Part shown: one piece after another, positions 20,880-32,924 of the stretch
Layout: each line of letters starts with the position of its first letter
Position numbering within the stretch: the stretch's first letter is position 1
Assembly: GCA_037447655.1 (NCBI GenBank)
Contig: JBBHKE010003420.1
Coordinates: forward strand, 129,301-193,300
DNA length: 64,000 nt
Reading direction: 5' to 3'
DNA from: Zygnema cylindricum
Taxonomy: Eukaryota; Streptophyta; Zygnematophyceae; Zygnematales; Zygnemataceae
Translations under genes and position numbers: made by a program
The notes under the pieces: model-generated
The model's input: only the letters and a program-made list of their open reading frames with translations
Databases searched by the model: none
What the model was told of the DNA's origin: nothing

Positions 20880-23500
20880 TATTGCATTTTTTATCCGAGA
20901 CGCCACGTCGCTAACCTTACAGTGTGTGGCGACACTTTGCACAGACTGAACGTGTAAAATTGGGCCGCGTGGAAAATTTAAAAATAATCCACGATGAGTG
21001 CCCGATTGTGTACGTCGCATAGGCCTTGTGCTTTACGCTAGGGTGGATGTAAATCCGCCGAAATTTTACCGTCACGCTCCCACCACCAAAGTTTGCCGCC
21101 GCCTTTTTGTCGTAACGTTTTCAAATTTTAGATAGTTGGTGATTCCTTTTAATTTATTTGTTTAGTGTGAATCCGGGTATCGATCGTTACATTTTTCGTA
21201 CATCAACACTCCCCATTGAGAGGTAGCCGGTCACAATATCCATGTAAACCTTGATCCCCGTGGCTTTGATACCATGTTAAGATTCGTAGAATGTAAACCC
21301 TGATCCCCGTGGCTTTGATACCATGTTAAGATTCGTAGAATCGGAGGATATAATGGACGGTCCCAATAAAGGAGATGATGAGCCAGTCTGGATTTGAAAC
21401 TCAAACCTTTCATTTAAGTTGTGAATGCACTAACCACACTGCTACAAGCTCAAATGTTGAGATTTGGGGGCCCACTTAATAAGGTTTTTCCTCTAAATTT
21501 TACCACAAATCCGAGAATCGATCGGCACGTTTCACGTATCTCAACAGGATGGATGAGGTCCAATTGCACTCGAAAAGGTAGGGGGGAACCAATGGATTTT
21601 TTATTTAAATAGAGCTTTTGTCAAGAGAAAATGTTGGTGCTTCAAGACAAACAAAGTCTCGTGACCCCTAGACGAGAGCTTAGAGGAAGGGTCTGAACTA
21701 CATCTAGAGGAGAAAGAATGACATTAACATGGGTCTCGAAATGAAAATCTCTTGTGAGGAAGGACAACGTTCTAGTAAATATATTCGCCCATTAACCCTT
21801 TTCCATCTTGCCTAATTAAGGCAAGGGTGTTGCATTGGAATAGTGATGTTAGGGGAAGGTAAGCGATACAAATTTTTGCGGAGGGAGAAGAACCAAAACC
21901 GTAGGTGGAAGCAACCCTCACGATAGAAGCAGCGGACATGGAATCGGCCGGAACTTAAGGAATGTAAAATGATGAAGAATAGCTAAGTCAACCTTTAAGT
22001 AGGCTAATGTTTACTTTTGCCAAAAGATTCTAGGGTTGATTAAGCCTTAAAGGCTGAAAGAACGAAAGGAGGAACAAAGTTTAGGTTTGTTAAAATGCAA
22101 GTACCAAAATTAAAATTGGCCAACGTTCAGTGCCCGGTGTGTACGTGTCAAAAATGCAAGTGCCAGAAATAAAAGGGCTTGAAATGCCCAATACCAGGAG
22201 TAAAGTTACTTTGAGGGCACATGTGGGAGGAGTCAAAACCAAAGTCCTAGCCTTCGGAACATCACAAGCCCAGATAGAGATGGAGTAGTAACTGGGAGCA
22301 CATCCCTGACCCTTAGAAGGGGCTAAGAGGCTAAACTGACAATGTTACGCAATTATGCCTAGAGAGGGAGAAAACCCATGATGAGCAAAGACTTAGGGAA
22401 TTATCCCTAGAAAAGGAGAAAACCCATGATGAGCAAGGACCTTTGGATCAACAGAAAATGAGGAACCACATAAGTCTAATCTCTCCTCCATGAAATCACC
22501 ACGGGCTAGAAAACACTAGTGGGATCTAAATTGGGGGTGTTAAGAACTTTAAAGAGAGGATGAATCTGCGTCATCCTCTGAAAAGCCAGAGATTTAATAT
22601 TTTATTCTAGTGCAAGTTGAGGAAGGAGGAACGAGGAGCACAAATACGATTAGAGGGGGACCATTGTTGCAGCTAACGCGTTGAAAGGATGGTTGGATTG
22701 ACATTATATGGGGGAAGCTCACTGAAAGTCGAGTTGCCCCACCATTGCTATGGACGAGCTTATGAGAATGTGACAAGGTGCGAAGGGAAGTCCCTCCTAA
22801 CTACTCGCATATACCCACAGGAGAAGGCAATCGCTATCGCAATCGCAAAGAAGCATTCAAAGGGATTTGGCATACAAAAGGTGGTTGACGTGAAGGGTGA
22901 AATACAACCAGCGGATAAAAATTGTGCTCTGGACTACTCGGGATAAAAATTGTGCTCCCAACTACTCGGGCCGATACCAGTTGAGCGTGAGATAATTTGG
23001 GGGAAGGCTTCCAGCCGACACCCATCCCACCTCCAAGCCACCAAGATTTAATCTCTTGAACGGACAAATTGGTTCAAGAAATGAAGAGGACGCTTGAAGC
23101 GGGAAAACAAGAATTCTGACAGCAGTAGTTCGAGTACAAGGATTTTGAAGACAATTCAAACGAATCACGGAATTTTGGAGTACCCTCGAGAGGAAGTGAC
23201 TAGGAGGAAGTGACAGAAAGAAAGGAGGCGCCGTCCGAAAAGGATGGAGGACCCAGCCATTCTGAAAGTGGGGAGTCGAAGTGGGGAGTCATCAACAAGG
23301 GCGGATCCTAATGAGAAACCGGAGCTCATACCCACAGAAGAAAAGGACCCAAAAAGAAATGGTAATATAGCCCTAGGGCAAATGATAGAAATGGAAAATT
23401 GAAATAGACATTCGAAATCCAAATGACCCTCCTCCAAGAAGAAATTGTTGAACTGAAGCAAAGGAGAGGGGAAGTATCAAACTTCAACCAAAGGAAGATT
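20880..23500. other. Unclassified DNA with a SINE-like copy
   Basis: On the minus strand, 21450-21390 holds an A-box-like TAGCAGTGTGGTTAGTGC and a B-box-like GTTTCAAATCC, resembling the SINEs at the window ends but more diverged. The words GTGGCTTTGATACCATGTTAAG occur twice at about 21255 and 21310. The rest, to 23500, shows only broken frames; parts may be the 5' half of the Copia relic. Confidence 0.4.
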
Positions 23501-23502
23501 TT

Positions 23503-25442
23503 ATGCTCAACGAAAATACTTCAACCACTCAGGAGGAGGTGACATCGTACCAGTTCAAACTCTATTGCCTTACTGCTAACACTGGAGGTGGGAACAAACT
23601 CGAGTGGGTAATGGATTTTGGGGCTTCAATACACATGTGTAAGCACCAAAAGCAGAAAGAAGTTTTTTCAGATCCCTCCCACCAAGATAGTTTGTGGTAA
23701 TGAAACCACTGAGATCCTGCCTGCCAGAGGTCTTGAGGGAGAGGGAGAGAGAAGTAGAGGGGGAGGAGCAAAGGGAGGGATAGGGGGAGGGTGAAAGTGA
23801 GGGGGAGGGCAAAAGGGGAGAGGGAGAAAGGGTGGCCGAGGGAGAGGGAGAAGGATAGAGGGGGAGAGGGAGAGGCGTAGAGAGAGGAAGATAAGAGAAG
23901 GGGGGTGGAGGACAAGGAGGAGGGTGGAGGAAGGGGAAAGGAGGAAAGAAGGAATGGAGGAAGGAACTGATGGACGCACCAAGAACTTTTCTCTACCTCT
24001 AAAGTAGTTAAGAGAGGATAAAAAATATTGATGGAGGGAGAGAAATACATAGTAAGCAAAAATAAGAAAATTGTGGAAGAAAGGGTGATGGGGCACTATA
24101 AAATTTTGTGGCATATTTTAGTATGAGAAATAACACTTACTCGGTCAATTCTTGTAATGGATGCGCACTTGTGAATTGAAGTTGGATTAAAATTGATACA
24201 GGTCTACTACACTCAATGGATGGGGACTATCTAAGAGAGAATCACGTGGAGGAAAGAAGTACATGCTAATTCTCGCTAACAATTGGTCCAAGTACACAAA
24301 GTTGTTATTCTTAATGCAACTTTCAAGGAATATAAGGTCAAGAGCAAAAAACTTCACAACGTACCGATCCTCCAACTCCGAACTAATAACGGAGGAAATT
24401 ATATGTCAACCGAATTACCTTGTACGTTGAAGAATAAGGCATACATGATTAACTAAAATTACCTCTTCTCCAAAACAGAGTGGAGTGGCAGAACGAGAAA
24501 CCACAGAAGTGTGCTAACTGATCAAGGAATGGATCTGAAGTGCCACACTTTAATAAATTGTTTCAAGAACCGAATAGACACAAGAGAAAACCAAGAAGGA
24601 AAAATACTTTCGAACTTTGGAACGGCAATGATCCAGATGTCAAACAATTTACAGTATTTGGTAGCGATTGATCATAAGAAATGGAAAATGGGCCTCAAGG
24701 AGAGGAATATGGGATATGATGACAGTGCAGTTTTTGGTATTAAGACAAGGTTTTGGTATTAAGACGCTGGAAGTAAAAATTATTACAAATAGTTTTATGA
24801 AAAAGGAGGGGAGATCTAAATACCCCTTTCTTGAATATCAACTAGAAAGCAAATCATAGTACATAATATTAGAGTCAGATTCAAAAAAAAAAAAAAGGAA
24901 AAGATGTCTTAAGTCCAAAACAACCAAAGGCAAACCTGGCTCGTGCAAACAAAGATACTCAAGATACACCTATAACCACCAAGGCAGAACCAATGTATGA
25001 ACATTCTATACTCGCATCAGAATTTCCAGGAGGAGGACGTATTAGCTCACGCAACAAGGAAATAAACGTGACTTATCCTTCTCATCACAAACTGGAGGAG
25101 AGCCTTTGTTTCACAAAGAGGCTGGAAGGAAGCAATGAATGACGAGATCGCATCAATTATGCAAGCCAAGCCCAAACTTGGTAGAACTACCATTATGAAA
25201 GCTATTGGATGTAAGCGGGTTTGTACGCTTAAACTAAACCCAAATATAGTGAGGTACAAGGCCAGTTTAGTGGCCAAAGGACAAGAATAAACTACAATGA
25301 CTAACGGACAGAGAAATAAACTACAATAGACTACAATCAAACCTTTTCGTCTGTTGTAAGATTCCCTTCGGATATTACTTTGCATAACAACATCTTACAT
25401 CTTACAAACTTGATGCTCGAATCTTACTTAGCATAACAATAT
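23503..25442 (+). pseudogene. Old Copia relic, 5' part (protease, integrase, RT start)
   Basis: 23503-23700 ends with WVMDFGASIHMC, a decayed retropepsin motif. 24150-24530 holds integrase remains including SGVAERET. 25080-25300 holds the RT start, with WKEAMNDEIASIMQAKP and RYKASLVAKGQE. Stops and frameshifts separate the pieces, and a purine-rich block (23730-23970) interrupts it. The relic is cut at 25442 by the young Copia element and resumes at 31506. Confidence 0.65.
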
Positions 25443-26094
25443 TGTTGGATTATTGTCGTTTCGCGGTATTTCCGCGAAGCGTCATACCAACATTTAATTG
25501 TTGACGTGAAGTACCACGTCATCATACGAAACGTACGATGTAAGTTTCGTGGTACTTATTTTGAAGCGTCCGCGAACGAAACATACTATTTCGTTTCGCG
25601 TGACTTTTGTCTTCATGTACAGATGTTTGATTTTGCGTGCAGGTGTACTTGTGAAGCGACACGTGTTAAGTCAACGTTTTGGAGTTTGTTGTTTCGAAGG
25701 AAGAAAGCGCGTGCGCCTTCCTTCGTGGAATTTTCATTGAAGAGTGCACAGTCAGCTAGGGACAGACTTCGTCGCTACGCTAAGTTCTGCTTGTCTTATC
25801 TTGTTGTCTCTTAGTGTAGAGTAGCGAGTATATATAGGCAGCAGTGTACATGTGCAGAGTATTAATTAATCAACCAATTAATCATAGAGGATTAATATTG
25901 GAGTAGAGATTACTTAAAAGAGAAGAGTGAAGAGAGAGAAGAGAGAAGAGACATGATGTAAAGAGGCTTCGGCCAAGAACACTTATAAATTTTTTTGGCT
26001 GAATATTCCTCTTGTCTTTTATGAGCTTCCGCTGTGTAATGATTTATGTTTTATGAATTATTTATTGTAAAACTCTTTTGCTTTAGATCCTACG
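25443..26094 (+). repeat. Copia 5' LTR
   Basis: Begins TGTTGGATTATTG and ends CCTACG; the last base differs from the 3' LTR (CCTACA). A TATA box (TATATATA, about 25829) would start the genomic transcript. A near-palindrome CGCGGTATTTCCGCG lies near the start. Confidence 0.95.
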
Positions 26095-26096
26095 AT

Positions 26097-26108
26097 TGGT
26101 ATCGGAGC
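26097..26108 (+). promoter_or_regulatory. Primer binding site
   Basis: TGGTATCGGAGC two bases after the 5' LTR. It differs by one base from the plant initiator-Met primer site TGGTATCAGAGC. The non-autonomous element at 19177 carries the same G, so the host tRNA probably has the matching base. Confidence 0.85.
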
Positions 26109-26136
26109 TAGTGCTTCGGAGATAGAGAGAGAGCGC

Positions 26137-29100
26137 ATGGGGAGGAAGAAGAATATAAATACTCCTTCCCCCATGTCGACTTCGGAGAGAGCAAGAGAGT
26201 TCAGTTTTTCGGGTTCTCAATTTGAGGAGACGGAATACGGAGAGAAAATTTGAGGAGATGTTTGATGCATTAATGAGACATGTAGATTCACGATTTCAAA
26301 CTCAATCTAGTGAGAAAAGAGAATTTGCTTCATTTCAGGCTGCCGATCCATTCAGTGGAGGAGCTAATGAGAGTGAGATAAAAGAGAGAATTAGGAAAGG
26401 TAAAGCAAAGATAGAGGAAGATTCAGATTTTGAAGAAGCGTTGGATAATGAAGATGATTATAATATGTCGGGGAAATCCGTGGCCTTTAATGGCACCAAT
26501 TATGCGGTTTGGAAGAAATTTATTTCAAATCAACTTATTCTCAAGAGGCTTTGGAGGATTGTCAATGGAGAAGAGAAGATGCCAACGGAGAGCAAGGCAC
26601 GTGCTCAATGGAGGTTGAAAGATATTGCGGCAACGACCGGTTTGATGAAGAATTGCACTTCTTCCGTGCTTGATCATTTCCTCGCTCACGGAACGGCCCA
26701 TGAGTGTTGGCAAGCACTTGAAGAGCAATATGAGAAAGGCGTTGAGAACAAAGGTCAATATGTTTATATGGATTTTATGAATTTTAAAATCAAGTCAAAT
26801 GAATTGATGGATGATGCCGTGAAGCGCTTCAATATCATACTCGAGCAATTACTCAACAATGGTCGAGTTATTTTGGATGCGGATAAATTAAGCGTGTTTC
26901 TTAACGCTTTGCCGGAGAAGCTTTCGCATCTTAAAGCTATTTTACGAGCGAAGGCGGATAACACTTTCGGATTCACCGTCAATTTTATCAAAATGTCGGA
27001 GGGAACTCCATCGGCTTCTTCAAGTGGAGGAGGAGGAGTTCTCAACTCTACTACTCCCGAAACCCCGGATCTTAACTATGCCGGTGGTAGAGGAGGTGGT
27101 AGAGGAGGTGGCCCGAGAGGTGGTGGTGGCGGCCGAGGCAACAAGAGGGAGCAAGGTCGTCCACCGAAAGTCCCTTCGGATCTTTCCAATGTGACATGCT
27201 ACCGGTGTAACCGGCTTGGACATTTGTCTTCATCTTGTCCGGATAAGGATAAGCAATGTCATTTTTGCGGTAAGTGGGGGCATACGATCCCTCAATGTTA
27301 TGCAAAGAGTGGAGATTCTGGAGGTGGAAGAGGAGCTAGAGGAGGTGATAGAGGCGCCCGAGGTGGCGGCCGAGGAGGACGCCGCGGTGGTGGTAGTGGT
27401 TACGGTAATGCAAATTACTTTGACTATGGTAATGAAACCGGTGATGTTTTTCCGGTTCTTAACCTTACCCTTGATTCGGTAAGTAGTGGAGGAAATTTGG
27501 AAAAAGAGTGGATCATTGATACGGGGGCATCTCACCATGTTTGCACGGATGCTACCTTGTTTGATGACATGAGGGAACTTACGGTTCCAAAGTTTATTAC
27601 GGTAGCAAGCGGCCATGTCATTTCGGTTGGTACGGTTGGCACGGTTCGGCTTAATCTTCTTTCATGGGATAATGATGGGAAGGAGAGATCGACGGAGTAT
27701 CGGCTTCAAAATACTCTTTACATTCCGGACGGTTCGGTCAATTTGTTAAGCGTTCCACAAATCCAAAAGAGTGGTGGAAGTTTACTTGCGAGAGGTGATC
27801 AATCTATCGAGATTTGGAATGAGAAGGGGAATGTAATTGGAGAAGGAGTTGTAACGGATGCGAATCATAGCCGGCTCTTATGGAGGAGGCCGAAATCTAA
27901 AGTTCCCACCGAGGGAATTTCACATCAAATTTCGGAGTTGAAAGGTGATCTTACCTTATGGCATCATCGAATGTGTCATACATCCGAGGTAAGTTTGAAG
28001 AAGATGATTCGTCATTCTTCGGTGAGGGGTTTGGACCTTGCATCCGGTGAGAAGGTGAACGGATGCGGAGGATGTAGCAAAGGACGTCAAATTCGGAAAT
28101 CCCATCCGAATAAAGACATCAAGCATCGAGCTCAAAGTCCTTTGGAGGTTGTTCACATCGATCTTTGTGGACATATTAAACCCGAGACAATTGGAGGTAA
28201 TAAGTATACTTTGGTGATTGTTGATGACTTCTCTCGGAAGTCATGGGTGTACTTATTGAAAAAGAAATCGGATGCATTTGAAAAATTTAAAGAATGGCAT
28301 GTAATGGCCGAAAGACAAATTGATAAGAAGCTTAAGTCTATTCGATCGGATAATGGAGGGGAGTTTGTTGTTTTTGAGGGGTATTGTAAGGAGTGGGGGA
28401 TAAGGCATCAATTCACGGCGCCTTATTCTCCGGAATCAAATGGAGTGGCCGAGAGAAAGAATCGTACCTTACAAGAAATGGTCCGTGCGATGGTTCATAG
28501 CTCCGGACGAGAGATGTTTTTGTGGGGAGATGCGATTCTTACGGCGAATTACATTTGTAACCGAAGACTCACTTCGGTTTCCGGAAGTAAAACACCGGAG
28601 GAGTTATGGAGTGGTAGAAAGCCCACGGTTCATCATTTGAGAATTTGGGGATGTCCTGCTACGGTTTATGTAGAATCAATTAAGAGGAAGGGGAAATTTG
28701 CACCAAGGTGTTGGCCGGGAATTTTTGTTGGTTATAGTGCGAAGGGGAATTTGTACCGAGTGTATGATCCGGCTCGTCACACCGTGGAGGAATCTCGGAA
28801 TGTGGATTTTCATGAGGATCTCAAATCCGCCATGAATTCCGTTGGGAAATTTAAATAAAATTTGGATTTCTATGAGGAGAGTGAAATTGAGAACTTTCCG
28901 TTCATTGGGGATTCGGAATCCGATGTGGAACCGAATGAGAACACTAAGAAAAAGAACTTGACGAAATCGGTTGAAATTGAATTTGAAAGAAAGGGTAATG
29001 GATCTTTGGATTCCCGAGTGCTTTCGAACATTCGGAAATCTCAAAGTTCTAAATTGAGTTCTAAATCGAGTGAGAAGGAAATTGAAATTGAATCCGAGGA

Positions 29101-30820
29101 AGACAAAGAGGAAAAAGAGGAGGAGCAAGTTATTAGGAGGAGCTCTCGGATTACAAAGGGGAAGAAACCGGAGAAACTCACTTACGATCGAAAAGGGGAA
29201 AATACATCAAATTCGCATTTTTTTCTTTCCGATGCTAAGGAGACGAAGTTTCTTTTGTAGCAATCACTTACGGAGAATATGACCGGCGACCCTCAATCTT
29301 ATGTCGAGGCGAGGAGGTCGACCGATTGGGAGAGTAAGTGGAAACCGGCGTGGGAGAAAGAATTTAAGTCGGTGGTTGATAATCGAACTTTTGAGGAAGT
29401 GAAATTACCGGAGGGGAAAAAGGCGATTGATGCAAAGTGGGTCTTTAAAACCAAAACTGGAGCGTCGGGTGAAATTATTAAGTACAAGGCGAGGCTTGTG
29501 TGTAAGGGGTTCCAACAACGTGAGGGAATCGATTTTAAGGAGACTTATGCTCCCGTGGTGAAGTTCGACTCACTACGGATTATTATTGCAATTGCAGCGA
29601 TGGGGAAGAAGCACGTCCATCAAATGGACGTTGAGACCGCGTTTTTAAATGGTGAGTTGGAGGAAGAGGTATATATGAAAGTACCGGAAGGTGTCTCTCC
29701 TTTGAAGGAAGGAAATGTATGGCGTTTGAGAAAATCATTATATGGTTTGAAACAAGCACCACGCACTTGGTATTTGAGACTTCTTCAAGTGTTATTGAAG
29801 TTTGGATTTGTACGGACTACGTCCGATTGTGGAGTTTACGTGAAAGGTGAAGGAGTTGATCAAATCATCTTTTCTGTTAATGTGGATGATTTCTTGATGG
29901 CATGCGACAAGTTGGAGCGCATTAATGAGTTGAAATGTTATCTTGGATTACATTTTAAAGTAACGGATCTTGGAGAGGTACGATATATTTTGGGGATTGA
30001 AGTGATACGTGACAAGGAGGGGAACATTAAATTGAGTCAAGCTCAATATTGTAAGGAGATTTTGGAGAGATTCGGTATGACTGACGCGAAACCGCTTTCT
30101 ACACCGTTGGATGCAAACCTACACATTCGTAAGTTTGAAGAGGAGGATTCTATCGACGTACCTTATCGAGAGGCGGTTGGTTCACTTATGTACCTTAGCG
30201 TTGGTACTCGTCCAGATATTTCGGCCGCGGTTTCTATCGTAAGCCGTTATTGTCACGAGCCAAAGAAGGCGCATTGGGAGGCCGTACGACGTATCTTTCG
30301 ATACTTGGTTGGTACGATTGATCTTGGACTTTTGTTTACTTCTGACAAAAATTCTTTGGAGTGTGTTGGGTATTGTGATGCGGATTGGGGCGGCGATTTT
30401 GATTCAAGTAAGTCTACGTCAGGATATGCATTTATTTTTGGGGGAGCTGCGATCTCGTGGAGTTCAAGGCTACAACCTACGGTTGCGTTGAGTTCCACAG
30501 AATCTGAGTATATGGCTGCGTGTCATGCAGCTAAGGCATCTATTTGGATTAAGGAGATGTTACGTGAGTTAAGCATTCCTATTGGATGTATGACGATTTA
30601 TTCTGACAGCATGAGTTCAATGGCTTTGGCGAAAAATCCTGTGTTTCACAAGAGGACGGAACACATCAGGATCCAATGGCATTTTGTAAGAGATTTGGTT
30701 ACGGCAAATGAGATTGAATTTTCGTACGTACCAACTAGAGAGGAGGCGGCTGATTTGTCGACAAAGGCTGCTACACATGATGTGTTTGAGAGGGGACGAC
30801 CGAAACTTGGATTATTTTAA
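26137..30820 (+). CDS. Copia gag-pol polyprotein with two in-frame stops
   Basis: The likely start is ATG 26137 (MGRKKNINTPSPMSTS), whose frame ends at 26253; the rest is one frame open from about 26222 (first ATG 26258) to TAA 30820, so a one-base shift near 26220-26255 is likely. Counting from 26222: gag with SVAFNGTNYAVWKKF near 85, CCHC knuckles near 326 and 346, protease DTGASHH near 433, HHCC zinc finger near 580-630, and integrase D647, D710 and E744. RT (YKARLVCKGFQQ) and RNase H (DADWGG, STESEY) follow after the stops. TAA at 28856-28858 and TAG at 29258-29260 interrupt the frame between integrase and RT. The RT motif reads NVDD instead of YVDD. Functional as written only with readthrough or repair. 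Confidence 0.9.
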
Positions 30821-30839
30821 AGAGTTTGGCGATTCCGAC

Positions 30840-30852
30840 AATAAGAGGGGGA
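30840..30852 (+). promoter_or_regulatory. Polypurine tract of the Copia element
   Basis: AATAAGAGGGGGA directly before the 3' LTR; nearly identical to the tract at 20208-20221 in the non-autonomous element, consistent with cross-mobilisation. Confidence 0.85.
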
Positions 30853-30853
30853 T

Positions 30854-31505
30854 TGTTGGATTATTGTCGTTTCGCGGTATTTCCGCGAAGCGTCATACCA
30901 ACATTTAATTGTTGACGTGAAGTACCACGTCATCATACGAAACGTACGATGTAAGTTTCGTGGTACTTATTTTGAAGCGTCCGCGAACGAAACATACTAT
31001 TTCGTTTTGCGTGACTTTTGTCTTCATGTACAGATGTTTGATTTTGCGTGCAGGTGTACTTGTGAAGCGACACGTGTTAAGTCAACGTTTTGGAGTTTGT
31101 TGTTTCGAAGGAAGAAAGCGCGTGCGCCTTCTTTCGTGGAATTTTCATTGAAGAGTGCACAGTCAGCTAGGGACAGACTTCGTCGCTACGCTAAGTTCTG
31201 CTTGTCTTATCTTGTTGTCTCTTAGTGTAGAGTAGCGAGTATATATAGGCAGCAATGTACATGTGCAGAGTATTAATTAATCAACCAATTAATCATAGAG
31301 GATTAATATTGGAGTAGAGATTACTTAAAAGAGAAGAGTGAAGAGAGAGAAGAGAGAAGAGACATGATGTAAAGAGGCTTCGGCCAAGAACACTTATAAA
31401 TTTTTTTGGCTGAATATTCCTCTTGTCTTTTATGAGCTTCCGCTGTGTAATGATTTATGTTTTATGAATTATTTATTGTAAAACTCTTTTGCTTTAGATC
31501 CTACA
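30854..31505 (+). repeat. Copia 3' LTR
   Basis: 652 bp, TGTTGG...CTACA, followed by the target duplication AATAT. Confidence 0.95.
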
Positions 31506-31510
31506 AATAT

Positions 31511-32100
31511 TACTACCTTTCAAATAGAGAAATACAATAAGAGAAAAATATGAAACAACTTCAAGGCATTATAGAATTAGAAAATTAACATCTTGTTTGC
31601 AAACTAGTCAAAAGTAATTATATGTACTGGATCAAGCGCTTAGGCAATACAACCTGAAACAAATGAATCAACTCAAACCACTCAATGTCGTACCAGATGA
31701 GGAAAGAAATATACTATACAAAGTTGTCTATGTAGATGATCCCTTAATCTTTTGTAAACCAAAATTCCAAAACCACTGCTAGAAAAATTACTAAACTTAA
31801 AAAAATCAGTCTCGGATTAAAATTATTAAACTTCCACAGAAAGAGGCAAATTGGTAACATGATGTTTGGTCTCGGATTAAACGACACTAAGAAGAGATGA
31901 AACACACCACATGATGGAACATGTAAATATTAAGAGGTTATGATAACCGTTCCCCGCGAGAAAAAGTAGGCAACCTCATTTATTTCATGAATTATACGAT
32001 ATAACAAATGGCAGTTAAGAGCCCCGGAAAAGAACTCCAGAATTGTGGGGTTCCGAATATGAAAGTATTAAATATTTATCAGATTCAAAGCTAGTTTTTT
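31511..32100 (+). pseudogene. Old Copia relic, 3' part (RT active site)
   Basis: At 31723-31760 the translation VVYVDDPLIFCKP preserves the RT YVDD box; at about 31965-32070 a decayed copy of the segment just before RNase H is seen. This continues the relic interrupted at 25442. No RNase H or LTR was found after it before the gene B flank begins. Confidence 0.6.
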
Positions 32101-32736
32101 TAAGCACCCGATTTTGCAATTTTCAAGTAAAAAGTAGTGTAACTCTGGTCATTTTGCCTGGAAATTTGTATGCGTTTTGAAAGACATTTAGGGAAATTTT
32201 CTATGAAACGAAAGGGAAAATTCCAGCTGGACACTAACGAGTCGAAGTAGGAAGTGTTCTGAGCAGCAAATTCAAATATTTGTGAAAAGGGAGAAAAAAA
32301 GATAGAGAAAAAACGGCAAAATCTAAACAATTTTTTTTTTTTTGTCTTTTCAGTTTATCTTAAATACACATTATGCGTGGATGCGATATAAAAAATCCAA
32401 CAGAAACCACCATAAAGAAAAAAGGGACAAAACATAAAGTAAAATAAAAATCAAACTGCAAATTTTATTTAAGTCATATTAAAAAAATAAACAATACTAT
32501 TTCAATTCGTCATTCCTAACATTGTCATTCCATTTGCAAAGAAAGTACAAAAACAAAAAAACCATCTTTTTGCTTTATTTTCGAGTCTCAAAAATCGGAC
32601 AAGGTTTGAGACCCCCACCCCACCCCACCCAAAAAAAAAAGACTAACAAACTACGAAACCATTTGGAGCATTTGAACTGAAACCAAGTCCAAATGCCCAA
32701 AAGTAGAAACTAAAACTGTACAGACAAAAAAAAACC

Positions 32737-32924
32737 TCAACCCCCTTCACTGCCCCTCCCTCTCTTTACACTCCCCCTACTCTCTTTTTTGACGAGGTAG
32801 TGTACCGGAGAACATCTCGGCTCTAATTTTGGTACAAAAAAAAAACGTTTTCCAGAAAAAAAGGCAAAACACTTTGTCCGAAATTGAGGCCATACTTTGA
32901 ATTGTGATCCTTTCGTAAAGAATT
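32737..32924 (-). CDS. Gene B terminal exon, stop codon deleted
   Basis: TGATGCAG acceptor. The shared start AATGAGTTC is AATTC here: four bases including TGA are gone. From phase 1 the frame runs on as EFFTKGSQFKVWPQF and ends with TGA at 32737, adding about 60 residues read from former 3' UTR. 32100-32736 beyond is flank similar to the gene A flank. Confidence 0.6.

Larger units (their letters stand above)
25443..31505 (+). mobile_element. Young Copia (Ty1-type) LTR retrotransposon, nearly intact
   Basis: 6063 bp with two 652-bp LTRs that differ at only four positions by my comparison (about 99.4% identical). Target duplication AATAT at 25438-25442 and 31506-31510. Interior order is gag, protease, integrase, RT, RNase H, which defines Copia. 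It sits in the RT region of an older Copia relic. High LTR identity means recent insertion, yet the coding frame carries two stop codons and a probable N-terminal frameshift. Confidence 0.95.

Noticed and set aside
25443-30820. A host code with TAA and TAG as Gln
   Set aside because: The pol frame ends with TAA just before the polypurine tract, where Copia frames normally end, and gene C ends at TGA only; the evidence is too thin, so kept only as an alternative.
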